Below, in pieces: positions 22,938-33,227 of a stretch of 64,000 bases of DNA. Position numbers and translations under genes: made by a program. Within the stretch, counting starts at the first letter, position 1. Each line of letters opens with the position of its first letter. The notes beneath the pieces are model-generated. The model ran no database searches. It saw only the letters and a program-made list of their open reading frames with translations, and was not told the origin of the DNA. Location: contig NC_088714.1 in the NCBI RefSeq assembly GCF_963576615.1, forward strand, positions 6,302,670 through 6,366,669, written 5' to 3'. Source of the DNA: Watersipora subatra (taxonomy: Eukaryota; Bryozoa; Gymnolaemata; Cheilostomatida; Watersiporidae).

Positions 22938-23702
22938 TTATCCAACCCATCTTGGAAAGCCAGTGCAAAAGCGTGCATGTCTTGTCATTTCTCCTTGACC
23001 AGTACTCTCATAAGTACATAGGTTATTCAAGCACCAGTAAGCCTGACATAAAAGACATCGGCCAGTCAGAACTGCTATTCTCGGTTTGAAACCCTTACAG
23101 TGAAAACACATATTAGGGTTAGCATGATAATAGTGCTGGTTGAGTAAATGTCTAGCTATATTGGTACGCCTCCCAACTCCAGTGAATTCTTTATTACAGC
23201 CTGGTTCGAGGCACCAAAGTCTGTTACAGTTCGGGCACTCTCCTCTTAATTGCCCAAATATGCGAGTCTTCGGTTGTCCGCATCCACCTTGACAAACTGG
23301 CATTCCAGGCAGTGCAACAGGACCAGCAGCAACTGCTGCTGCAGCTGCGGCAGCAAGAGCAAGGGCAGCTGCAGCACCTATAGCAACAGCAACACCTGGT
23401 ACCACTGGAGGCGGAGCGGCTGCTGCACCTCCAGCAGCACCAGGTGCCACTGGAGGTGGCGCCGCTGCTGCACCAGCAGCAGCTGCTGGAGCTGCTGGTG
23501 GTGCAGCGGCAACGGCACTTCCAGCAGCACCAAACGCTGCCGGTGCAGGCGCAGCTGCAACACCGCCTCTAGCGGCAGCTACTGCAAGTGCTCCAGCAGG
23601 AGCGCGTGGAGCTACAGGTACAAATGCTGGTCCTCCTAGTGGTTGTGCAGGTTGAGCAAAGAGTATAGCTCCTTGAGGGGCAACAGGCAGACCAGGAGCA
23701 GT
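22938..23702 (-). CDS. Terminal exon: Ala/Pro-rich protein with two Cys-rich fingers
   Basis: On the minus strand the acceptor TATTACAG is followed by 254 codons in phase 0 and a TAA stop at 22938-22940. Residues 1-135 of the exon are Ala/Pro/Gly/Val-rich, coded by mixed GCA/GCT/GCC, so this is not a simple triplet run. Residues 137-246 hold two modules. Module 1 is C137-x3-C141-x14-C156-x2-C159-x4-C164-x4-C169-x15-H185-x4-H190. Module 2 is C199-x2-C202-x13-C216-x2-C219-x4-C224-x4-C229-x12-H242-x3-C246. Both share the core G-x-C-x2-C-x3-W-C-x4-C (GECPNCNRLWC and GRCLLCQAYWC). This is consistent with two metal-binding folds arising by internal duplication. I do not recognise the family; nucleic-acid binding is an inference. 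Upstream exons are not identified: a SINE and a TIR element lie directly upstream. Confidence 0.72.
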   Translation of the reverse strand, partial: TAPGLPVAPQGAILFAQPAQPLGGPAFVPVAPRAPAGALAVAAARGGVAAAPAPAAFGAAGSAVAAAPPAAPAAAAGAAAAPPPVAPGAAGGAAAAPPPVVPGVAVAIGAAAALALAAAAAAAVAAGPVALPGMPVCQGGCGQPKTRIFGQLRGECPNCNRLWCLEPGCNKEFTGVGRRTNIARHLLNQHYYHANPNMCFHCKGFKPRIAVLTGRCLLCQAYWCLNNLCTYESTGQGEMTRHARFCTGFPRWVG

Positions 23703-23825
23703 CTGTAATAGATAATAGCACAATATTAATAACATAGTGATAATATCTATTAATAGCATGTATAGTTATAATAGCATAGCATTAATCTATATGAATCGTA
23801 GTGTTCATGAGTCTGTTCAGTCATA

Positions 23826-23936
23826 GGGATTAAAATGTAGCAATGTAAAATTTGCTTCGCAAAGGATTTGATCTCGGAACCTCACAGTCTAAAAACTAGC
23901 GGTCTAAACCATTGCGCTACTATCATTCAATGACCC
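23826..23936 (-). repeat. tRNA-derived SINE, copy 2
   Basis: Minus strand: A-box-like TAGCGCAATGGTTTAGA, anticodon-arm-like GCTAGTTTTTAGACTGTG, then the B-box-like GGTTCCGAGATCAAATCC. It ends in the same kind of TTTTAAT tail as the other copies. It lies just upstream of the Cys-finger exon, probably in its intron. Confidence 0.7.
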
Positions 23937-24051
23937 ACGGTGATAACTGATTGTAATGACATTTGTTACATCAATTAAAAAACTTACACTTGAAGCGCCC
24001 TGAGTTATCAACTAACACAGTTGACCGTTTTGCATATCGTAACGATTATTA

Positions 24052-25842
24052 CCCTACAGGATGAATTTATTCGCAGAGTTATATTTCGCGAAAATTGCCA
24101 TTTCATGCATATTTGTGGACTAATTTATTCGCGGCTGAAAACTGTCACTCTCTATGAAGAGTTAACTCTATTACGTCTAGCAATAAACTTAACCCTACGC
24201 ATGCGCACATTGCGTGTTTCGTTTTCTATTTAGCTTACAACTACATGTACGGGTCGACCGTGCTAAGCTATAAATCTTTTGCTGCGTTCAGAGGTTTTCA
24301 CAAATATTCCTAGATTTGTAGGCCTTTGGTGAACCAACAATTTGTGGTAAGTAAAGAGTTTTTCACATTCACTAAATTAGTTTTTACTTTGGCTCTTCGG
24401 TAAAACGCAATATTTATTTTTTCCATCCCTACCGCTTCATTATTTGTTTTAGTGAGAGAGAGAGAAATTTTTCATCATACACGGAAGCACAATGATTGCA
24501 AGATGTCATTTTAGAAGATCACCAATCATTTAGGTCTTGAAATTGAGGTAGAAGTGACCGCAGCTGCTAACGAGGAAAATATATTTGTTTTAAAAAAGTA
24601 ACAAAACGTCTTTACGAGCACAAATCTTTGGCCAACCGGCAGAACTTTGCAATAGTAAGCCACGAGGAGAGTTCTGATGATAAATTCCTTACCAGACATG
24701 AAGTAGGGAGAGAAATGCCTTTAACATCTACCCAAGACAGCGACAGCGACAGAGCTGCTATTACCAAAATAACTAGTCAGAGAGCATCATTACACACTAG
24801 TATCCACTTATCAAAAGTTCCAGTTTAATTTTATTGCTAGACAACCGCCATATGGACTAAACCGGTTATATTTACTCCATTCACCATTGGTAAAATTTTA
24901 TTTGTATTTGAAATATTTTATTTGTACACTCAAATTTGAAATAAATTATAATATATCTATACATGAAATAAAATATATAATTTAATCATGTTTGCTGCAG
25001 CGATATCAAGGAGTTGTTGTCGATGAAGGGGTCTAGATTGACTGGTTGCTTTTCTACCAATATTCCTGCCTTGATGAATATTACTACTTGTCTCTAATTT
25101 TCGTAATCGGAGTAGGTTGTTTCATTCTCAATCTGCAGCAAACACAAACAAGAAAAACTATCAACAAGTGTTAAGGAAGTACAAAAACAATAGCTGAATA
25201 TTTAATGAAAGCGATCAGTTTTTAAACAAAATAATTAACTAATGCAGTTAATTATGGAAAAACGTACCTGCACTGCAAATCAAATACACACCATAATGTC
25301 CAGATCAGAATCATGATCGTCCTCAACTTCGGTATTAGAGATTGATGGAGCTGATTTCAATGTAAAAAGACTAGGAGAGATTTTTTGCGATGACGAAGCC
25401 ATGCCGAATAACTTGTGAAAACCTTGAATAGTTTTGTAACGTTTGACGCAATGGCAATAAAACTCGAAGCCCGGCGATGATTTTAAAGAAGTTGTAGAAC
25501 TCGGCTACGTTTAGTACTTCTGCCTAGTGGCTATTTTCGCGATGACGCAATTCTGCATATCTTTGTGACAACCTTGAATAATTTTGTAAATAAATGTGAT
25601 GCATTGGCAATGGTGTTAGCTCAAAGCCCAGACAATGATTTTAAAAATGTTTTGGAACTCAACTACGTTTAGTCTTTATATTAAAAACCAGCCTAGCGAC
25701 TAGTTTTTAATTTGATGCAGTAGTTATTCTCCCTTGTGATTAAAAATAGAACTAATTATTCACGAAATTTAATAATTCGCGAACGTGACTGTTCGCGAAA
25801 TCGCAAATTTTTATAACTAACAAATATTTTCATCCTGTAGGG
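24052..25842. mobile_element. Terminal-inverted-repeat element, 1.79 kb, TA target site
   Basis: CCCTACAGGATGAA starts the left end and TTCATCCTGTAGGG ends the right, each flanked by TA. Subterminal sequence is rich in TTCGCGAA-type motifs at both ends. No transposase is recognisable. Inside, an approximately 160-bp direct duplication lies at 25387-25545 and 25546-25710 (shared CTTGTGA-AACCTTGAATA-TTTTGTAA). A small minus-strand frame (25280-25402) begins MASSSQKISPSLF and ends at an acidic DDHDSDLDIM next to GTGTGT, which could be an exon with donor. It may be captured host sequence or a remnant of the element's own gene. Confidence 0.75.
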
Positions 25843-25975
25843 TAAGCTGGCTTAAAACACTGGTACTCTTTAGTAAAGATTTAGACTAGTTGCCTACAAG
25901 ATAAGTTAATCAAACTCATTGAATAATTATTTTATTATGTTTTATTATTATTTTATTATATAGTTTAATATAGTC

Positions 25976-26616
25976 ATCCCACGACCACACGAGCGGAGCG
26001 GAAGTGTGGGAGTTTTATGATAAATGCATGCGCACACAACTTACGAAAATTATTCATCAACAATGAGACGAACCCTCGTCAAGAAATTTCATCAAAAAAT
26101 TTAAGCATCGGAATTTAAAGTCGTTAAAGTATAATAACGATACAAAACACATTTAAACCTATTTAAATATGTTACCAAGTCTTTGTAAACCAACGATAAT
26201 ATCTTAAAACTTACCCATCTGATCGGATTATACACAAATAGACAGATTAATTTGAACGTAAATTGCCACAAAAAGCTTGAAAAGCTCGGTTTAATAAAAG
26301 TTAAGACCGAAAATTGAAACGCCAATAAAGCCGTGCGACCGATTGTAGAACTATTTAGCAGTGCGCATTTCACGATAAAACCGTGCTCATTTCATCAGTC
26401 TATGGCATTTCTCACTTGTAATCGAATTTATTCGAAGGTTTCTGTAATAAACGTAGACCGTTTGAGGCGTAGACCGATTTACAGGTACGAAATTGTGGTA
26501 CACAGTTTATCAGCCTGTGTTTTTTGTCCAATCACCGAAGGTTTCATTATTTGAAACGTTAACCGAAATTCTTTACAACTTATGTACAAGCTAGGGCCAA
26601 ACTACAACGCCCCTTC
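25976..26616 (-). repeat. Dispersed repeat block Y, copy 2
   Basis: The inverted copy of 10277-10925, starting ATCCCACGACCACACGAGCG and ending ACAACGCCCCTT. Differences are point changes and small indels, with high identity by eye. See the other copy for discussion of its nature. Confidence 0.8.
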
Positions 26617-26739
26617 ATGACGAGAACATTTTTTATTTTGCTACAGTTTTATACGCGTGAATACTCTTATTCGCTTTCTGTTAAAGATCGCTTATCAAAA
26701 CCATTCCACATTCAACGCAACCAACTTTCAAATTGTGTA

Positions 26740-27400
26740 TAGTACACAGTAGCTTGCCATTTTACTTCTAATTTTGCATTTCAGAGTTATAATAAACATA
26801 TTTCTTTATTGTTGTTGAATTACATACATTACAGTAAATTAGGCCTACAGCTTTATAACACTTTAATAACAGCTTTTATTTTGCTGCAGTTTGCAGAAAT
26901 CTTCGAGACGCATGGACGCTCATAGGTTTTCTATTATTGCTGTATTACTATATTAACAATATTGGTTATTTTAATAATATCAGTGCATTTTACTTATAAT
27001 ATTGGCCAACATTGCATTTCTCCTATTGCAAGGGAGAGATATAAACGTGTAATATTTTCCTTTCATTGTTGTTGTTTGTCATGACCAAACACTTTTTAAA
27101 TAAATTTTCTAAAAACCTATATAAATACCACTTCTCGATATTGCTACCTATTACGTTTTGAAATGTAATCAAAATTGTGTATTGTTTTTTCTATTATTAC
27201 TATATTAATAAAATTGATTCTTCTAAGAATATCAGTGCATTTTACTTCTAATATTGGCCAATATTGCATTTCTCCTATTGCAGGGGGAAAATATAAACAT
27301 CTTTTCCATTCATTATTGCTTATTGTTGTATATAATAACACCCACACCCAGTACATTACAGCTACCATTGCAGTTATCCTATTGCACTGCAGAGCCATTT
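26740..27400. repeat. Diverged tandem duplication of about 252 bp
   Basis: The segment with CAGTGCATTTTACTT-TAATATTGGCCAA-ATTGCATTTCTCCTATTGCA occurs at about 26975-27050 and again about 252 bp later (27228-27300). Weaker copies of ATTTTACTTCTAATTTTGCATTTC and TAATGTTGCATTTCTCA flank them. Repeat copies are clearly diverged. Confidence 0.7.
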
Positions 27401-27409
27401 GATTGCTAA

Positions 27410-27530
27410 TGTTGCATTTCTCAACCATCAGTACCCTTTATTTTTTTGCCAGTATCTCTGGCCATCTCTTTGGTCGTGGGCTGTATGACAGTGGAATTTC
27501 TAGTGTAGTATTATATAGTCAAATAGTTTA
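27410..27530 (+). repeat. Dispersed repeat block X, copy 2
   Basis: Inverted homolog of 9700-9830, with CATCAGTACCCTTTA, TTTGGTCGTGGGCTGTATGA and TGGAATTTCTAGTG. The order Y then X here is the mirror of X then Y at 9.7-10.9 kb, so both blocks belong to one inverted duplicated unit. Confidence 0.65.
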
Positions 27531-28499
27531 TGTATATAAATTTCATTGTTTGTCTTTTGTTGATCTTTCGTTTTCTGTCATCACTGTGTCTAGCTATAAC
27601 AATAGAAATCCAGCAAAAGAAAAACCTACACCGTACTGGAATTGGATTGTTGTTTGCAATTACAAAGTGGCAAAAATGCACATCTAACCGCAAGGTTAGG
27701 CCATTCCTATCTTATTTAGCTCATCTGCGGTATCCTGATTGCGAGTAAAACTAAACTTGTTCATTTTATTATATATTAGTATCAACTTTTGCGTTTGCTA
27801 TTTATTTGAAATTTTTTTTATTGCTATTATAAAAACAAATAATCGTTTTTTAATGACAAATTTCATTTATGTCATTTCAATTTCAAATGATTCATTACAG
27901 TGCACCTGTAATGCCAAAACTTTAATTTTCGATTTCCGGTTAATGCCAAGGGCAATCGCTAAAAATTGTAAAACAGAAAAAATGTTGGCGTGGACATTCT
28001 CGAATATGAATTGCTCTGCACTCTCTCTCGGTTTGGTCAGAAAAAGTACCCTCGTGCGCTTCACTGATGTATTTAATTGTGATATCTTGTTTTTGCTTTA
28101 GTATCCAGTATTAACTATCGAGAAGTACCAGTATCGTCGCATTAAAAATTTTGATGAATAGCGTCTGCAGCAACAGTAACCTTTTTATGAACAAACTTTT
28201 ATGTACTCTTTGTTATTATTAATCCAATTAACCTATTTGTTATTTAAACATCTTTACAGTTGTTTTAGTTTTTCTATTAATTTATTTGAACTGCACAAAA
28301 AAGTTTCTTCATGATATGAAGTTTTAAAGTTATGATGGTAAATGTTGTATATATTAAGTAAACATAACAATTATGTGCTGGGAACCTTTTATTACGCAGT
28401 CAACGACTAGCGTTCATCTATATAGACCACATTCCATTCCATCTATATAGACCACGTTCCATTCCATTCCATCTATATAGACCACATTCTATTGCTATA
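27531..28499. other. No gene recognised
   Basis: An open plus-strand frame at 27739-28101 has no recognisable motif and poor coding character. Just before the SINE, three copies of an approximately 25-bp unit CATCTATATAGACCACATTC lie at about 28415-28490. Confidence 0.5.
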
Positions 28500-28655
28500 T
28501 TCAATCTATCTACTATGTGAAAGTGAGTGTTTGTCTGTCTCTCCGGTTATAGCAATCAAATATTAGAAAAGAAAAATCTGAGTCACAGAAAATTCGATCT
28601 CAGAACATCCAGTTCTGGACACATCAAGTTTATCAATTAGACTACAGCTTTTAAC
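28500..28655 (-). repeat. tRNA-derived SINE, copy 3
   Basis: Minus strand: a GTAGTCTAATTGATAAACTT head, then a B-box-like region TTCTGAGATCGAATTTTC. A tail follows with TCTAATATTTGATTGCTATA. The B-box is more diverged than in the other copies. Confidence 0.65.
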
Positions 28656-28899
28656 TGAACATGGCAAACAATAATGGTGATAATATTCATTACACCGGTT
28701 ATAATACTTTGCACAATGACGTTGCGTCACACTAACGATTACCAGCTGGCCTCACTAGATTAAATGACTGACGTTGCACGAGTAATAAAAACAGCTTATA
28801 AACAGTTGCTGGTAATGTAATGTAAAGTTAATGCAGTAGGTAAGGTAATGCAGTGTTTATAAAATGTTTATTTATTACCAGTGCAATACAGGGCAGTCA

Positions 28900-29275
28900 G
28901 TATGAAAATTATACCTATAACATAGTATTAATAGCATAGTAGTAATAGCATAAGAGACTGGATGGGATTGAATTAATTTTCCAGTATTATCAACATTAAA
29001 TTAATACCATAAAACTAGTAACATAGTATGAATGATATTGAATTAACAACCTAGTATTATTGACATAGTAATGCAGCTTAGTAATGATAGCATAATCTTA
29101 ATACCATAATAATAATATCATACCAGATGTTACATTAGTACTATGCTATGGCATAATAGCATAGTATTAATTTCATAGTGCTAATTGTGCAGTATTATTA
29201 ATATAGTATTAATAACGCATTATTATTAGCATAGTAATAATAGCATAGTATCAATAACATAGCCTTAAAACTTGT
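28900..29275. repeat. Degenerate TAATA/CATAG low-complexity tract
   Basis: Irregular repeats of ATAGTATTAATA and ATAGCATAGTA with periods of about 12-15 bp. The same kind of tract recurs at 31700-31840 and, more weakly, at 23710-23800. No coding content. Confidence 0.75.
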
Positions 29276-29299
29276 TAAAAATGGTCAAACTGGCCGGTT

Positions 29300-30965
29300 T
29301 GGCAGTCAAGCTGCTCAGTTTCTTTACCGAATTGATGGTTACCGGACTGAGCAGTCTTTTTTCTGTCTAAGCCAACTTGGTTTGCGGTCATTTTTCTGGT
29401 CACACCGCAGTTGGCTTTTTGTTGTTAGGAGTGGTGTTAACAACTCATCTTTGTCTGGGGGGCCCTCAACTTGTAGTTCTTGGTTTGGTTCTTTTTTTGA
29501 TGCTGCAGCAGCTAGTCTCAAAATCCGTTCTGTCATTTATATAGAAACACAACAAAGTGTTGCATAAAATGGAGTCTGCTTCTGCTGATGCTTGTAATGA
29601 AGCAAGCAATGGCGTGCTGGTCTTTTGTATTTTTCAGCACAGCTGCCACATTTTCCAACGTTTGTGCAAAAAGAGCAAAGAGCATACGACTCTTACAATG
29701 CCTTTTTTCTGTCGGTCTTGAGTGGTTGGAGAAGTCAATATCCATAGAAGTTTCATTTTTAAATTTTTTGCAAAAGGGGCTCAAAATTGGCAAAAGAAAC
29801 TCAAAATTGGCAAAAGAAGCTAAACTCTGTTGCCAGCTGATTATATCCTTGTAACTAATACACGACAGTTTTTGATTGCTTAGTTGCGAGGTCATATGCT
29901 ACTTTGTATGTCATAAGGTTTAACTTGCCATAATAACTTGTCATTGAATTTCAAGGAGCTTTCTCGCCTGTAACGCCGATCTCATTCATTACTTCTTTTT
30001 CAAAACACCATTCCTTGTAACCAACAATTTCATACTATGTTAAATTGGTTTAAACTTGCTGCCACCTTTATAGCAGCTTCAAATGGCTTTGGAACACCTA
30101 TCTCAGTGGCATTATCTTTCTTGGCTAAAGTAGATTGTAGATAGTAAAAGTAAAAGTAGATTGCCGAAAGTAAATTCTTGACTATCAGTGAGTACATTCA
30201 TTTAGATGAGCTGCTCCTACAAAGATGGTTCGTTACAAGTTGTCATTCTTTATGTCATTTTGTAAAGTGTGAATAGCTGTGATCAATTCGGGCAAAATTG
30301 CGGAGTCACAAAAGAATGACACAGTAGCTGCTGTTTAGCCTTGGGTAATTCAAACAGGTTGCTTGTGGCAGGCCTTCTTGGCAACTCTCTATTATTTCCA
30401 AAAGGTAATAGTTTCGTTTGGTCACCCGGCAGTGCATAATCATCTCTGTATGTGCTGGTATCAACGTCACCATATACCACTTAGATTTTGCGTTGAAGTA
30501 GGTGGCCCTGCCTGTCTACACAAGTCAGTAGCTTTCCATCCATTTAGACAACAGGCTGTTTAAACTCCTAAAAGCACTCGTGGACAAATAAAAATTGCAT
30601 TCTCACAATGGGGTCTTCAATAATCAGGCATCCGCATATGCAGGCCGTATCAAACAGCAGTCTTCCCCAAAAAAGAAGTAACTTGTTGGGTGAGTTTGCC
30701 TGCAGCCAGCTGGGTCTTCCTAATTGTACCCAAAAAGATCAAGCTTCGAATACTTTTTGTAGTTGCGCCAAGTCATTTAACTGGCAACCTTCTGGCCATA
30801 TAAGTGTCTGGTATTCCTGCTTGGTGGGTTGAAGGTCAGCCCAACTGCTTTCAAGGCAGGCTTCTGACCACATTGCTCAGACAAAACTAAGTTAGTGGGG
30901 TCACAAGTTCTCATTGCGGCCACTAGAGTAAAAGAAACCGGAAAGACTTCTTTACATTGAACCAC
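29300..30965 (-). pseudogene. Decayed coding sequence, family not recognised
   Basis: On the minus strand several protein-like stretches follow one another with stops and frame changes between them. In reading order they are: FTLVAAMRTCDPTNLVLSEQ (about 30930), then RHLYGQKVAS and LNDLAQLQKVFEA. Next are DGKLLTCVDRQGHLLQ (about 30520) and VYGDVDTSTYRDDYALPG (about 30470). Last are AKKDNATEIGVPKPFEAAIK (about 30100) and KSRMLFALFAQTLENVAAVL (about 29690). The order, spacing and composition suggest one gene or element broken by many mutations. I recognise no catalytic motif and no flanking inverted repeat. It could be a transposon-borne gene or a processed host pseudogene. Confidence 0.35.
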
Positions 30966-31384
30966 ACCAAATATTGATCAACAGCAAAGTTGTGTTCAAG
31001 ACAGATATATGTATATTTGCTCGTAATCATATAGGACGGTCACACATATAAGCAAAGTACAAAGGTGCTTTGTCTTGTGTTCTGCACTGGCCTTCTTATA
31101 TATATATATAAATATAAACATAAATATATATATATATATAAATACATAAGCGAATGGCCTATATAGCGCAGGTATTAAACACCAGCTTATAAAGAGTGGC
31201 AGATAACACAGTTGCGTGTCACTTGCCATTAGCCTGGCACATTGCCAATGACTAATTTGAGTAAGCTACTATTCATATTACTAAAACTTTTAACATAAGC
31301 CGTGAGAGCAAGATTTAGTAATGTTGTGTAACACAGAGTGCTATGTGTATTTTAACCAGCATAAGACTTATATCCTCTAATAAA

Positions 31385-31500
31385 TCCAGTGCTGTCGCGT
31401 AACTTAATTGGTTAGATTATTGCCTGGTGAATGGGTGGTTCCGAGATCAAATCCCGCACACGACGGATCTTTCTTTCCTAGAATTTAATAGCTATAGCTA
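31385..31500 (+). repeat. tRNA-derived SINE, copy 4 (clearest head)
   Basis: Plus strand: CGCGTAACTTAATTGGTTAG (A box), GCCTGGTGAATGGG, then GGTTCCGAGATCAAATCCCG (B-box-like). The tail TTTAATAGCTATAGCTAAA follows. GTGC at the start can pair with GCAC after the B box as in an acceptor stem. The T-loop insertion rules out a canonical tRNA. An AT microsatellite (31098-31142) lies just upstream. Confidence 0.75.
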
Positions 31501-31617
31501 AACATCCGTACGATGAAATTTGAGATTTATGTATATAGATTGATTAGGCTCTACCCATACCGAATCATTCTCTTCATCTCCATAGTGGAAATCTAGCAAT
31601 TCAGATCGAGTTGAGGT

Positions 31618-31840
31618 AAACTGAGCCAAGCGAGCCAAGCGAGCCAAGCGAGCCAAGCGAGCCAAGCGGGCCAAGCGAGCCAAGCGGCCTCCCACAATAC
31701 CATTAATAATACAAGATAAATAACACAGTATTAATAGCTGGTAATAGCAACTTAGTATAAGTGCCAGAATATTAATAACATAATATTAATAGCTATATGA
31801 TAATAACATAGTATTAATAACATAGTATTAATAGTTTAGC
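31618..31840. repeat. 9-bp minisatellite plus TAATA tract
   Basis: About eight units of GAGCCAAGC run from 31618 to 31690, giving an incidental Arg-Leu-Ala frame on the minus strand. They are followed from about 31700 by a degenerate ATAGTATTAATA tract like the one at 28900-29275. Confidence 0.9.
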
Positions 31841-32337
31841 AATGAAAAAACAACCAAATACTCAGCTCGAGTTTGTCAGCCCCTACCCTCTATCAACAAC
31901 TCTATCAAGTTTTTATTAACAAATAAAAACTCATACATTATTACAGCGGTAAACATCATATTCGCTATATCTGAAACTTACTCATTAAGCAAAATATAGA
32001 ATACTATCTAGTATTTCATTTTTAATCTTCAAAGGTTTTTCAACAATATGTTTTTCTTATGACTGTCTGCACACTAGCAGAGAGATCCATGCAAAGATTT
32101 TTTATTGCTAACTTTTAGATACTGTTTATTCAAAAATCTATCAAACTTTGGTAAATAATACATTTAAGCTAATTTAGATATCTTTGAAATGCTTTTAACT
32201 AGTTTAATATTATTAAGAGCTGTCACAAATGAGTGAGATGAACATCTTCCAGCTCCAATCTACTAATTCTGAAGTTGAACCAAAGCTATCCTTATCATAG
32301 TTGCTATTGGTATTGATAACAAAAGCAGACAACTTAC
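31841..32337. other. Intron of the Bcl-2-like gene; next exon not found
   Basis: On the minus strand this follows the donor GTAAG after the BH2-like exon. The terminal exon (end of BH2 plus a membrane anchor in typical family members) should lie further left. I could not identify it between here and 28 kb. Confidence 0.4.
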
Positions 32338-32502
32338 CCATCCACCACCGTAGTTGATCACCCAATTGTGTAAGGTATCGCCAGCGAGTCCCACTCGATT
32401 TGTTGTGAATTCATGAATTAGCCACTCAAAGACATCAAAGGTCCCCTGAAGGTCATTCGCTTGTAGATACAACGTCATCTGGTTTACTGCGAACTCAAAC
32501 AG
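32338..32502 (-). CDS. Bcl-2-like gene copy 2, exon with end of BH1 and BH2
   Basis: A predicted 165-bp exon, 55 codons, phase 0 at the start. It is bounded on the minus strand by ATTTTGTAG and by GTAAGTTG. It begins LFEFAVNQMTLYL, which continues the BH1 segment from the upstream exon. After a helical stretch (TFDVFEWLIHEF) comes TLHNWVINYGGGW, which matches the BH2 pattern W-[IV]-x-x-x-G-G-W. The exon ends exactly after this Trp. In BCL2, BAX and relatives a conserved intron splits BH2 at the same residue, which supports the family call beyond sequence similarity. Bcl-2 proteins regulate apoptosis at the mitochondrial outer membrane; whether this one promotes or blocks death cannot be told. 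Confidence 0.72.
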
Positions 32503-32861
32503 CTACAAAATTCACAATAAGGCTTTATGAATTACTGCAGCCTCTCAAAAAGTGTTTATGTAGATATATAATGCGACAGTGTATCTGTTACAATCCAACC
32601 TAAAGATTTTGAGAAATCTGGAAAATCGAACGCAAGCAATAATTTTCAATGAATGCTTGAACACCCTGAATTACCTATGTGAGCAAGCATAATTATTTTA
32701 CATAACGGAAACAAAATGACCTATTTTAATAGAAAAGTTGTAATATGTCAATAGTATGCAGAAATAGAAATTTTTAATCTATAATAATTGAATAGCTGCC
32801 TCTGCCATTGCTGCTAATATTGTATGTAAATCAAACAACTATGTATACCTACCCTTATTGT

Positions 32862-32922
32862 GTTCTTACTAGGTAAAATCCAACTAACCTGTTGGGTTAG
32901 TTGGATTTTACCTAGTAAGAAC
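32862..32922. other. Perfect 28-bp inverted repeat with 5-nt loop
   Basis: Arms 32862-32889 and 32895-32922 are exact complements with no mismatch, separated by TGTTG. The left arm starts GTTCTTACTAGGTAAAATCC. It lies in the intron between the two BH1-coding exons. Such a perfect hairpin is either very recent (replication-slippage or template-switch product) or maintained. Transcribed, it would form a 28-bp stem, a possible small-RNA precursor or cruciform. No function is shown. Confidence 0.95.
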
Positions 32923-32939
32923 TAACACTTATTTATTTG

Positions 32940-33125
32940 AATGCTATAGTCCTCTATTTTTAACCCTTTCACTATTTAGTAGTGGTCAAATAGATGCATG
33001 CATTGAATTTTTGAAATATCTCTTCAGAAATTTGCGGAGATAAATTTAACGCTCTTGCGAGCAAAGCGATGTTGACAATATTTGGCTCTCTCCTTTGGAT
33101 AAAGCGACATTAAACCTTATAAATT
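32940..33125. repeat. Short dispersed repeat related to 11290-11500
   Basis: Shared pieces are CCTCTATTTTTAACCCTTTC, TAGTAGTGGTCAAATAGATG and AAAGCGACATTAAACC. The third relative is the 84-bp array at 12655-12857. The copies are too diverged to define ends. Confidence 0.6.
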
Positions 33126-33227
33126 ATACTAAAGAGACTAGTTCATGATATGCTTACACTTAGTACTGATAAAATAATCATATCCTGATCATCATTACCA
33201 ATCTGTCTAGTATCTGACAACACTCAC

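Noticed and set aside
23250..23639. Plus-strand Ser/Cys-rich frame opposite the Ala-rich exon
   Set aside because: It is a shadow of the GCN-rich coding strand; the minus-strand frame continues into an ordered Cys-finger region with an acceptor and stop.
10337..26554. Shared frame NRIYSKVSVINVDRLRRRPI in the two Y blocks as a gene
   Set aside because: It lies inside a dispersed non-coding repeat, starts differ between copies, and no domain is recognisable.
31387..31465. tRNA gene
   Set aside because: A and B box-like words are present, but the T-loop is too long and the cloverleaf cannot be formed; related copies with a shared tail show it is a SINE.
31498..31695. Frame with ARLARLARLA repeats
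   Set aside because: Comes from the 9-bp GAGCCAAGC minisatellite and has no coding flank.
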